In this document: in pieces, positions 1 to 11,200 of the stretch
Layout: each line of letters starts with the position of its first letter
How positions within the stretch are numbered: position 1 is the stretch's first letter
From: Polytrichum commune
Lineage: Eukaryota > Streptophyta > Polytrichopsida > Polytrichales > Polytrichaceae
Assembly: GCA_950295325.1 (NCBI GenBank)
Contig: OX485806.1
Location: forward strand, 25,480,001-25,544,000
DNA length: 64,000 bases
Direction of reading: 5' to 3'
Notes under the pieces: generated by a model
The model's database searches: none
What the model was told of the DNA's origin: nothing
The model's input: the letters and a program-made list of their open reading frames with translations, nothing else
Made by a program: the position numbers and the translations under genes

Positions 1-130
1 AACACTGGCCAAGAAACAAATGAGTAAGTTAAACCCAATAGCCCGAAACCCTGCAACCACATGGCAATTTGTCTAAGGAACAAGAAGTGAGAGATTATAC
101 TAAAATCTTATTGAAATTAAAAGCATCTCA

Positions 131-397
131 ATGTTTCCAAATAGACCAAGTGTCCTGGTAGATTTTAAGGCAAAACCAGTGGAGATCCAAGTGTTTCCAC
201 ATCCAACCGGTTGTAAGGTGAACATGTCTTATTTGGTTACTTATCTGAGTTGGTCAACTATATTTGAGTGTTGTGTGATTAGGTTTGGATCGAGCAATGG
301 ATATGAAAAGAACATGTGTTTCAAAAGGATTGGACTACAAGCTCAAAAATATATTAACTATACTAGGGTCAACAATCTTCACAATTGGGGGGTCTAG
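131..397 (+). pseudogene. Module X remnant, copy A (unidentified)
   Basis: Coding-like stretch in which VLVDFKAKPVEIQVFPHP can be read, ending at a stop where the copy-B version continues. Compared with 3026-3463 it keeps the same frame but is cut by a stop after HNWGV. The family is not recognised. Since two copies keep the same reading frame and mostly similar residues, the module probably derives from a real protein, but this copy is broken. Confidence 0.45.
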
Positions 398-827
398 GTG
401 GTTGTTTACGGCTCCAATCACTTTGACTGTGAAAATTTACAACATCAGCATGAGAGATTAGTAAATTCATAGAAAATCACATTTGCGGATCCAAGAAGAA
501 TCCCGAGTTTGAAATCCAAAATGAGAATCATGGCAAACCACAAAAACTAAACCGTTTGCGACACATTACTACAAAACGGGTAAGTTCCTTCTCCGCAAGA
601 CTGAAGACTAGAGAGGCCTTTAATCTCTGAGGATTATTTTGGGCATAATCGGTCAAGATCCTAGTGTTCCCAAATCCAACCCATTACATGTTTTGAACTT
701 TCGGATTCTCTTTATTAAGTCAAGATATATTCAATATATTACTCTAAAGTGATAGAGAATTTTCATAAAGTCTTGAACTTCAACCCGCTATTTCTCAAAC
801 TCAACCGGTTCATTTGTGATTACATTG

Positions 828-1036
828 TTTTGTCTAATTAGTGTGCGTCACCGTTCGGAGTTATGCATTGCTATACCATTTTACTCAGAGTATCCTTTTT
901 TACCCAAATAACATAAGGTGTTAGTGTGCACGCCGAAGAATATGATACAACTTAGTTACGTAAAAAATGATAATGTGGGTAAAAAGTCAGAGCATCAAGC
1001 CATTTCGAAGGGTAACCCACACTAATTAGACAAAGC
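828..1036. mobile_element. MITE-like element inside repeat copy A
   Basis: The ends are inverted repeats: TTTTGTCTAATTAGTGTG on the left, and its complement reading CACACTAATTAGACAAAG on the right, with similarity continuing about 12 bases inwards (ACCnTTCG). The interior is about 150 bp without coding capacity. A second copy sits at 3746-3955 in repeat copy B. No clear target duplication was seen, so the superfamily is open. Confidence 0.55.
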
Positions 1037-1334
1037 AGTGCAGCGGTCGGTCCCCCTCCGTTCCTTGGAGGGCCTCATATGACAACTTTGTAAATAAAGG
1101 GCCAAAGGGGATCAATAATTACAAATGATGTGGAATGAGAATGTAATTGAATTGTGTGGCTCTCCTCCTGCTCCTGCAGAACCTGCACCCAAGGCTCTCG
1201 GATGCCATTCCCTAAACCTCCAAAACCCTCCACAAATAAGGCAGCTCACTTTTGGCTGAGCATGATCCCCAAGACTCTTTCAACATTTGTGCATAACTTA
1301 CTTTCAAGACGCTTCCCGTACTTTATCAGTCATG

Positions 1335-1760
1335 TGCTTCCTGGTAGATTTTAGCCAAAACCGGTCGAGACTCAGGTGCTCCAAATTTAACTGTTTATAA
1401 GGTGAAGTGCTTTATTCGGTTACTTCTCTTAATTGGCCACCTGTATTTGAGTGGTATGCGGTTAGGTGTGGACTTAAGCGTGGATACCACAAAGACATGT
1501 GTTTGAAAGTGATTGGATTATGTGCTCAAGTTTCTAAAATTATTCTAGCATCAATAGTCACCATAATCGGGGGTTTAGGTGGTTGTTCTAAGGTTCCAGT
1601 TATTTTGACTTTGAAAACTCATAGCATCAACATGAGAGATCGGTATAATCCATAGATTGTTACCATAATCTCATATCGCATTCGCTTATCTAGGAAAAAT
1701 CCTAACATTTGGAATCCAAATTGAGAATCGTGGCAAACAACAAATACTAACCATTTAACC
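1335..1760 (+). pseudogene. Module Y remnant, copy A (unidentified)
   Basis: A diverged relative of module X: both begin with CCTGGTAGATTTTA and share the pattern of VTSL/VTYL, FEWYAV/FECCV and MCLKVIGL/MCFKRIGL. The readable stretch is 1407-1655, with residues such as PPVFEWYAVRCGLK and GYHKDMCLKVIGLCAQ. The frame shifts relative to X upstream of it, so it is probably non-functional. A near-identical copy is at 4154-4408 and a more diverged one at 20753-20992. No known family was recognised. Confidence 0.45.
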
Positions 1761-3019
1761 CCTAACTTCTCAAGGAGCCCATTTCTGGCTGATGAGTACC
1801 TTCTTCCCTATATCAAGTCTGTCCAACTCATTCATCCACAATCGAAATAACTATAAACATCAAGCCAACATGGATATGTATGGATAGACACATGAGCCAT
1901 GCAATTTATAGATGATTAGAATGTGTAAAAAAATGTCAAAGTGGGAAGTGGTCATGTTTTCGTTGTGTTGGGAGCTCATGTGAGGGTGTTGACTCCAATC
2001 AATAGTTGTCACGTCAATGCTTGCATGAACAACAAAGATGATTATTTCAGTAAAACCGAAATGCTTTTTCATGTCTATGTAGAAACGGTCTTCATGCTCA
2101 CATCAATCATTCAATTCATCATTTGGACACTCGCGAAGGATACAACATGAAATTTTCTTGTGCATCGCTTCCTTGTTATAATCTAAAAATTCCAAGGATT
2201 ATTTGTGCACATTTCCCCTCTCGTTATAGCTCATCTCCCATGTTTCAAGATCCTACAAACAAAACTTATTTTAGTCTCAAAACTAGTCCATGTAAATTCA
2301 TCAACCAACATTGAACCCAATGCACTGAGAACAACCCTTTCATAAGATTGGGAGGTGGAGGGTTAAGACACGTTACCTTGTGTTGATACCTTTTCGATTT
2401 CCTTTCATTAATTCAACATCTATTGCAAGAATTCCTCCAAACTGCTGCGCTATTTACCTAAATTGGTGAACCTCAACCTGCTAATTCCCGCCGGCTCACC
2501 CATCTATTTGGACATGTACCACTAAAACTTTGAATCGTTATAACTTTGACACATATTTGAACGGAGTTCAAAAATGGCATACTTTGGTGCGTTGCAATCC
2601 CTTCCAGTTACTAACAAGTTCTATCTAGACTTTTTGTAGAAGAGTAATTTTGATTGCCCACAATGGGTCACTTCCATTGCAAACTCCAAGGAGGAGGATC
2701 CACTCAAGATCTCCAAATCGTAGCCTGCATTCAATGCCAGTGGGAAATGGGCAGAATATTGTTGGTAAGTTCCTTCTGTAAACAAAGGGCGAAAGGCCCC
2801 ATCCAGTATTGCAGACAATGTGGAAGAAAATGTAATTTACTCGTGTGGCCTTCGCCTGCTCATCATGCAGAACCTGCACTGAAGGCTCTCTGTTGGCATT
2901 CCCAAAGCTTCTAGAACCCTCCAGAACAATGTGATTTCCTTAATTAGCTAAGCATCGTGGCCAAGACTCTTTCAACATGTGTGCATAACTTACAGACACA
3001 CTTCCTTTGCTTTCTTGGC

Positions 3020-5250
3020 CCATAGAGTCATAGACCAAGTGTCCTGGTAGATTTTAAGGCAAATCCGGTGGAGATCCAAGTATTTCCACATCCAACCGCT
3101 TACAAGGCGAACGTGTCTTATTCGGTTACTTATATGAGTCGGTCAATTATATTTGAGTGTTGTGTGGTCAAGTTCGGATCGAGCAATGAATACGAAAAGG
3201 ACATGTGTTTCAAAAAGATTGGAGTACGAGCTAAGAAATTTGTGAAGTGTTCTAGGGTCGATAATCTTCACAATTGGGGGGCCTTGGTGGTCGTTTATGA
3301 TTCTGATTACTTTGACTTTGAAAATTCACAGCATCAGCATGAGAGATTAGTAGATTCCATAGATGTTGCATCAATCTTATATCACATTTGCGCATCCAAG
3401 GAGAATCATGACTTTGCAATCCAAATTGAGAATCATGGCAAACTACAAAAACTAACCGTTTGAGACACATTACTACAAAACGGGCAAAATATCATTGGTA
3501 AGTTCCTTCTCCGCGAGATTGAAGACTACAGAGGGCCTCAATCTCTGAGGATAGTTTTGGGCATAATCGGTCAAGATCCTAGTGTTCCCCAATCCAACCC
3601 ATTACATGTTATAATCTTTCGGATTTTCTTTATTATGTCAAGATATATTCCATATATCACTCTAAAGTGATCGGTAACTTTCATGAAGTCTTGAACATCA
3701 ACCGGTTATTGCTCAAACTTAACCGGTTCATTTGTGACTACATTGTTTTGTCTAATTAGTGTGGATTTCCGTTTGGAGTTATGCATTGCTATACCATTTT
3801 ACTGAGAGTATCATGTTATACCTAAATAACATAAGTTGTTAGTATGCACGCCCAAGAATATGATACAACTTGGTTGGGTAAAATATGATAATGTGGGTAA
3901 AAAGTTAGAGCCACACGACACTCCGAATGGTACCCGCCCTAATTAGACAAACCAGTGCAGTGATCTGTTCTCCTCCGTTCATTGGAACGCCTCATATGAC
4001 AAAATTGTAAGCAAAGGGCGAAAGGGGTCAGTTATTCCAGAGGATGCCGAATGAAAATGTAATTGAATTGTACCTTCTCGGTCATGTGCGTCCTGGTAGA
4101 TTTTAGCCAAAACTGGTCGAGACCCAGGTGTTCCAAATTTAACTGTTTATAAGGTGAATGTGCTTTATTCGGTTACTTCTCTTAGTGGGCCACCTGTATT
4201 TGAGTGGTATGCGGTTAGGTGTGGACTTAAGAGTGGATACCACAAACACATGTGTTTGAAAGTGATTCGACTATGTGCTCAAGTTTCTAAAATTATTCTA
4301 GCATCAATAGTCATCACTATTGGGGGCTTAAGTGGATGTTCTAAAGTTCCAGTTATTTTTACTTTGAAAAATTGTAGCATCAACATGAGAGATTGGTATA
4401 ATCCATAGATTGTTACCATAATCTCATATCGCATTCGCTTATCTAGGAAAAATCCTAACATTTGGAATCCAAATTGAGAATCGTGGCAAACAACAAATAC
4501 TAACCATTTAACCCCTAACTTCTCAAGGAGCCCGTTTTTGGTTGATAAATGACTTCTTCTCTATATTATGTTTGTCCAACTCATTCATCCATAATCAAAA
4601 TAACTATAAACGTCAAGCCAACATGGATATGTATGGATAGACACATGAGCCATGCAATTTATAGATGATTAGAGTGTGTAAAAATATGTCAAAGTGGGAA
4701 GTGGTCATGTTTTCGTTATGTTGGGAGCTCATGTGAGGGTGTTGACTCCAATCAATAGTTGTCACGTGAATGCAATATTTTGCATGAACAACAAAGATGA
4801 TTATTTTGATAAAACCAAAATGTTTTTTCGAGTATATGTAGAAACGGTCTTCATGCTCACATCAATCACTCAATTCATCATTTGGACACTCGCGGAGGAT
4901 ACAACATGACATTTTCTTGTGCATCACTTCTTTGTTATAATCTAAAAATTTGAAGGATTATTTATGCCCATTTCCCCTCTTGTTATAGCTCATCTCCCAT
5001 GTTTCAAGATCCTAAAGACAAAACTGATTTTAATCTCAAAACTAATCCATGTAAATTCATCAACCAACATTGAACGAAATGCACTCAAACAACCTTTCAT
5101 AAGATTGGGAGGTGGAAGGTTAAGACACGTTACTTTATGTTGATATCTTTTCGATTTACTTTCATTAATTCAACATCTATTGCAAGAATTCCTCCAAACT
5201 GCTGCGCTATTTACCTGGACTCGTGAAGTTGAACCCGCTGGCCCATCGGT
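3020..5250. repeat. Composite repeat unit, copy B
   Basis: Second copy of the unit described at 120-2460, in direct orientation. It contains module X (3026-3463), an inverted-repeat element (3746-3955), module Y (4090-4520) and the tail (4520-5216). Similarity to copy A fades at about 5216-5250, where the GC-rich island starts. Parts of the same unit recur at about 47160-47390 and about 48600-49450, so it is a dispersed family and not only a local duplication. Confidence 0.8.
3026..3463 (+). other. Module X, longest open version (unidentified)
   Basis: Open stretch of about 145 codons from just after a TAG at 3023 to the TGA at 3463. It reads HRPSVLVDFKANPVEIQVF at the start and ends with IENHGKLQKLTV. 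There is no ATG before the conserved part; the first possible non-ATG start is a GTG at 3068. If it was ever translated it was probably an exon, or lost its start. It is the least damaged of the X copies and the best query for a homology search. No motif, signal peptide or membrane segment is obvious, and I do not recognise the family. Confidence 0.4.
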
Positions 5251-6060
5251 AACTAGAGGTTGAATATCTCCGAATTCTTCCCGCAGTAAAATCCCATTTC
5301 CCTCTTCATTGCTGCACCATTTTCGATGCCGGAGGTGCACAGTGGCGTGCAGGGATTATGCAAGGCGCAGCATACCAGGCTTTCAACCTCACGCCGACTG
5401 GAAGGTACCATATTTCCACTTGCATTTTGTCGGTTTCCTTTCCTCTCTTGAGTTTCCGAGAAGGAGCAGCGCCATAGCCTGTTCCTCGCGGAGTTTCTGA
5501 GGGAGAGGGCAACGCCATGGCCAGCTGCACACACGCTCAGACAACTCTCCACCCAACATTACAGGCGCCTGCTTCTTCTCGGAGATCGTCCCTCTGCTAC
5601 ACGAGTGCCAAGTAGTGTCGTTCGCTCGGTTTCTCAGTGGAAGAAACTGCATGAAGGGAGTTCAGTTCGAGTGCTTGCACTAGCGGAGGTTTCATCGAAA
5701 GCTTTGACATGCGATATTACCCTAGAACGGATGCCAAAGACGAGGTGGAGGGCGTGTGATTGGATCAGCAGCTAACGAACTTGGTAGTTGTTTGTGGGCC
5801 TCATTGCGGAGTGCTGACGACGTCTGCCGTTTTGATTCTGCAGCAGCTTTGGAGTGCAAAGGGGTGAGGATGAAGTGCAGGGTTAAACCCCTGTTCCCGT
5901 CGTCTTTTGTCTCGTCTCTTTCGTGTGCAACACTTTTGTTCACTCACAGTATAACTACATCCATGTTTCTTCTGTTTCAGGGAAAAGGAGCATCGGATGC
6001 TGCTGGCCCCTCTGCATCGACGGAAAGGTGAGCCCCTGGTGAAGCTCGGGCTTTAGGAAA
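5250..6060 (+). other. GC-rich island with gene-like signals (unidentified)
   Basis: This stretch is clearly richer in G+C than its surroundings. An ATG at 5517 lies in a strong context (gccATGG) and opens 32 codons rich in Ser, Thr, Ala and Arg, beginning MASCTHAQTTLHPT and ending at TAG; this composition resembles a plastid transit peptide. The next frame continues openly for about 55 codons with VRSVSQWKKLHEGSSVRV. Further on, GCAAAGGG|GTGAGG and TTCTGTTTCAG|GGAAAAGG look like a donor and an acceptor around a short intron, with another donor at AAAG|GTGAGCCC (about 6028). It could be the 5' end of a broken plastid-protein gene, a captured fragment, or a non-coding leader for the NLR at 8201. 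I cannot choose. Confidence 0.3.
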
Positions 6061-8185
6061 TAAATGATTGCATTCCACTTCTTCTTCTTGTTCGTTGTGT
6101 TATTGCTCGGCATGTTGGGAAGTGCGGGGGAGTGATTGGGTGGATTGGCAATCGTGCTCGTGGTCTCCGTGTGAGTGTGCTGAGGGGATGCACTCACGTG
6201 GAGGTGATTGGTGGTATGCGCCGTGTGTGTTGGAGTTGTTAGCTACATGAGGTCAGGTAGATGGGTCTTCCATTGTCACTTTTCCCGATCACCCCACTTC
6301 CCCGAGCGTCTGAAACGCGCGATTCGGTACACGATCCTGGTTAGCAATTCCAAATCGGGGCCGTGAACGATGTCCTCACAGGTTTTGGAGCTCATGTGGG
6401 TGACTTACTCATTGATAACCAAGGCAAGATTCTTGTGCTCTTTAATTGGTCTCGTGGGTCCCCCACTTATGTGGACTACTGTAGTGAGCCTGGAATAGAG
6501 TTATTTGTAAAGTAAAGCAAATGAACCCACGGAATTAGTCCCAAGCCTTGAGTTTATGAGGATCAATACAAAAGTCACCAAGTTTTCTTAATGCTTAGAT
6601 TATCATACACATAGAGCGGTGTCGGGTTATTAGAAACCGGCTTTCTAGATTCGATGTCCTACTAGGATGGGTGGGTCCAATTGGTCTTGCATTGGCTGTT
6701 GCAGGATTTAGGACAACGGGTCCCATGTGCATACCTAGTTTAGGTCCCAAAATTCTCTCAGTTTGGGAGGAGGAAAGAGGTCATCTCAAAAATTTCTCGC
6801 AACTTTGAAAATAGGCTTTGATATAGGACGACCTAGCATGCTCGTAATAAGAAGTTTTCTCAACAAGGATCAAACCCAAGGTTTAGTCTCCCTTTGAGAG
6901 ACTTTATGGATAAATCCAACGTTTACCATGTTTTGAGGACGAAGTCCAATGCAAGTTCTTAAGAAACGGGTGCCATTTTAGTATCCATTGCATGCCTAAG
7001 CATACGCCGCACAAGTGTAGGTGATCAATTAAGTTATAGGTAAGGTAGAAGGGTCTTCACGGGTTAGGTAACTTGATTAGCCCACATCTATGAGCGTATG
7101 AGATCAATACGAGATGGTTAGCAAATCCAAGTTGGGGTATGGGTCTGTAGACATTTTCGTCATAATTTTGGAGCTCATATGAATATCTTGTTGATCAATA
7201 ACAAAGTCAAGATTTGCATACTCATTGAGTAGTCATATAGGCCCCGCAATTATGTTGACTATTGAGCTTAGAATGTTGACCATAATTTGAGCACGTAGTG
7301 TGATCTCTTTTAAACAAGTGCCTTTCTGGTTTCCATTTTACATGCACGAGCAACCATACACCACACAAATTCAGGTGACTAATTAAGTCAAGTGACATAA
7401 TTGGGCACGTTCACCTTTGTTGTTTGAGCTCCGTCAAGGTTGTATACTGTTCCTTACCGAGGGAAATGGGTCCTAAAGAGATGCCAAACATCCCTTCACA
7501 AACCAGATTGAGCCAATATGGCATTTCATAGCTCTTCAGCATTCGAATTAGTACATTCGAATTAGTGCACGCTGGGATTGGTGTATTTGAGTTGTATTTG
7601 ATCTGTGACACAATGTGGATTGTGTAGCATCGCTGTCAATGTAGAGAGTATAGTGGATCTTGGAGTCTTGCATGATATGAGTGTATATGTATATGTATAT
7701 GTATATGTATCGTATATGTATAATTGATGGACGGTACGAACAACTTCTTGGGTTCTTTCAACTTTAAACCTTAAATTTAGTTGATGTTTGAAATAAATGC
7801 TCGATTTGGATTGGATAGCGCTTGAGGTTTCATGAAGCACGTGAGAGAGTGTTGGATTAGAATGTGCTACAATCCTCAAGTTGAACACATTGTTCTTTTT
7901 ATTCCTTTCAAATTCCTAGTCAGATTCGTGTGGCATGTCGGTAGTAGCAATGATTAGTTAGGTTATTGGATCTTTGAGGTTTAGATTTGGACCAAATTTG
8001 AATATTGTCGGTTGCATATCAAGAGTTTGTTGTGTTTGTATGTCATTATAGTAATATGCAAACTCAATGTCCTTTATCATGGTAAATGTATTGTGGTGGT
8101 GCTCAAATCTCAAGTCCCATCAACATTATAATGTAATAAACATATGGGTACTATCATTGGAATTGACAACCAACCTGGGTAATAT
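6060..8185. other. AT-rich spacer with diverged duplication
   Basis: No gene found. About 6255-6500 and 7040-7275 are a diverged direct duplication; both read GGTTAGCAA, TTTTGGAGCTCAT and CAAGATT in the same order. A second pair is about 6965-7040 and 7315-7395 (CCATT, GCAT, CACAA, GGTGA, AATTAAGT). The segment 7681-7720 is a short run of GTATAT units. The 3' end (8187-8200) is a plausible splice acceptor or proximal leader of the NLR gene. Confidence 0.6.
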
Positions 8186-8200
8186 TTGTTTGCATGTCAG

Positions 8201-11200
8201 ATGGGAAATCCAGATGTTGTGAACGCAACGCTAGGTGCTGCATTTGGTGTCGCTTTTGGAGGCGTTTGGACCTTGCTTGCAAAGGTGATTGAAGGATTGA
8301 AGTTTGTTCACCATTGCCATGAACAATGCACATCTTTAAGAGAATATTTGGAGAAGATCAAACCTATGTTGTCACAAATATCCAATCAATGTCAATCAGA
8401 GGAAGCATTGAAAAATTGGTTGGATGCATTTCAAAAGTGTGTTGAAGATGCGAACAAGATTTTGGAAATTTGTAGAGATGGCTCTAATTGGGAGCGGATC
8501 CATGAGGTGGAATATGGGCTTCAAATATCGAAGCTAATAGATAAAATCAAGGAAAATGTGAATATATCACCCATGGCACTTTTGACACACGAGAGTATTA
8601 CAAAATCCAGCATGGGCACTAGTGTGATGATGCAAGAGGTTCCCCAAGAGATTCTTGGAATGGGGGATCTCTTCGAAAGAGTGAAATCGAAAATCATTGA
8701 AGGGCAAAGTGTGAGTCAAAGCGGTAGATGCGTTGCCATCCAAGGCATGGGTGGATGTGGGAAAACCCTAGTTGCACAAATGGTGAACAACGATGAAGAT
8801 ATCCAAGAATTTTTTGGGAAAAACTCCATTTTTTGGATCACAGTTGGACGTGATGCATCCGTTTCCGCCATTTACGTACGCTTGAGGGAGCATCTACATG
8901 TTCAAACAAATTGCGAAACACCTCTTGAAGACCAACGCACACATTTGATGAATGTGTTTTCAAATCATAGAGTTTTGTTAATATTGGATGACGTGTGGGA
9001 TAATGTGCACGAGTTTAAAAAGATGGTATATTGGTTGAACATCGCAAAAGGATCGGGGACTGTGACACTGGTCACTACAAGAGATTCGTCGATCGCATGC
9101 CGCTTTAATGCAAGTGTGGAGGTTCTCTCATTACTTTCGAAGGAGCACAGTTGGATATTGTTTTGTACGCATGCGTTTGGTACGAATGGGCTTCCATCAA
9201 ACCAAGAATTGATGAAATTGGCTAAAGATGTGTGCAATGAATGCAAAGGCTTGCCGTTGGCTTTGAAAGTCATTGGGGCGGCAATGAAGAGCAAGGATGA
9301 TATTGCGGAATGGAGATCGACATTGCAAGATCTACGGAAATCGAATGCAACGGTTGACAATAGCATTGAACAAGAACTTTTCAATCGCCTCCGAATCAGC
9401 TATGACCAATTGGACGAACCCACAAAAAGATGTTTCTTATATTTTGCAGCCTATCCTGAAGATTCGAAAATACCACGAAAGGAGTTATTTGATATGTGGG
9501 TTACCGAAGATTTCTTTGGCGAGGACCTTGATGCGGAGGATGCTTTGGATAAAGCGCGCTCTACTTTGAATGAGCTTAGGAGGCGATTATTAGTTGATGA
9601 TTGCGAGACTCATTGGGAAGAGGAGTGTGTCAAAATGCACGACATTTTACGTGATCTTGCAATGCATATGACAAAAGAAGGTGAGGAGGTTGTATGCGAG
9701 AATTTGTTCAAGCCCGGAATGAAAAATTTGAAGCAATTTCCGACTGCTTGGTTAAGGAAACCATTGAAGGTGAAGAGGATGTCATTACTTGGCCAGAATA
9801 TCAATAGATTTCCCAACAACTTCATAGCTCCAGAGTTGGCAATATGCATGATTGGTGATTCTTCAACCACATCATCAACATCTTCAAGCGTACAAGAATG
9901 TGTCATAGAAGAGGGCTTCTTTGAAAATATGGCCAACATTAAATACATGCGACTACATTTAAATGAAACTTTGAAAAAAATACCTTCGACCATTGGGATG
10001 CTAAGGTTACTTCAACACCTCGATCTGAGTCTTTGTATGGCATTGAAAGAGCTTCCGGAGAGCATCGGAGGATTGGGGTCCCTTCAACACCTCGATCTGA
10101 TCTCGTGTTGGGAGTTGAAAGAGCTTCCGGAGAGCATCGGAGGATTGGGGTCCCTTCAACACCTCGATCTAACCGAATGTTCGTCGTTGAAAGAGCTTCC
10201 AGAGAGCATCGAAGGATTGGGGTCCCTGCAACACCTCGATCTGAGGCTTTGTACGGCGTTGAAAGAGATTCCGGAGAGCATCGGAGGATTGGGGTCCCTT
10301 CAACACCTCGATCTATCCGAATGTTGCTCGTTGAAAGAGCTTCCAGAGAGCATCGGAGGATTGGGGTCCCTTCAACACCTCGATCTAACCAAATGTTGCT
10401 CGTTGAAAGAGCTTCCAGAGAGCATCAGAGGATTGGGGTCCCTGCAACACCTCGATCTGAGGCTTTGTACGGCGTTGAAAGAGATTCCGGAGAGCATCGG
10501 AGGATTGGGGTCCCTTCAACACCTCGGTCTGAGCTGTTGTATGGCGTTGAAGGAGCTTCCGGAGAGGATCGGAGGATTGGGGTCCCTGCAACACCTCGAT
10601 CTGAGATATTGTGGGGTGTTGAAAGAGCTTCCGGAGAGCATCGGAGGATTGGGGTTCCTTCAACACCTCGATCTGTCCACTTGTATGGCGTTGAAGGAGC
10701 TTCCGGAGAGCATCGGAGGATTGGGGTCCCTGCAACACCTCGATCTGAGCTATTGTAGGGCGTTGAAAGAGCTTCCGGAGAGCATCGGAGGATTGGGGTC
10801 CCTGCAACACCTCGATCTGAGCTATTGTAGGGCGTTGAAAGAGCTTCCGGAGAGCATCGGAGGATTGGGGTCCCTTCAACACCTCGATCTGAGATATTGT
10901 GGGGTGTTGAAAGAGCTTCCGGAGAGCATCGGAGGATTGGGGTCCCTTCAACACCTCGATCTGACCAATTGTGGGGCGTTGAAAGAGCTTCCGGAGAGCA
11001 TCGGAGGATTGGGGTCCCTTCAACTCCTCGATCTGTCCACTTGTGTGGGGTTGAAAGAGCTTCCGGAGAGCATCGGAGGATTGGGGTCCCTTCAACACCT
11101 CGATCTAACCAAATGTTGGTCGTTGAAAGAGCTTCCGGAGAGCATCGGAGGATTGGGGTCCCTTCAACACCTCGATATGAGCAAATGTAAGGCGTTGGAA

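Larger units (their letters stand above)
120..2460. repeat. Composite repeat unit, copy A
   Basis: First of two large direct copies at the left end. It matches copy B (about 3020-5250) with an offset of 2889 bases near position 152, falling to about 2753-2757 from about 1870 to 2460. The shift means copy B lacks about 136 net bases, and the segment at about 1150-1330 has no counterpart there. That segment does match 2840-3025, so the array has a nested order. Each copy holds a module X (131-470), a short inverted-repeat element (828-1036), a module Y related to X (1340-1660) and a shared tail (1760-2460). Autonomous transposon genes are not visible. Confidence 0.8.

Noticed and set aside
8186-8200. 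NLR start at 8186
   Set aside because: The codon is TTG; plant genes start at ATG, and the first in-frame one is 8201.
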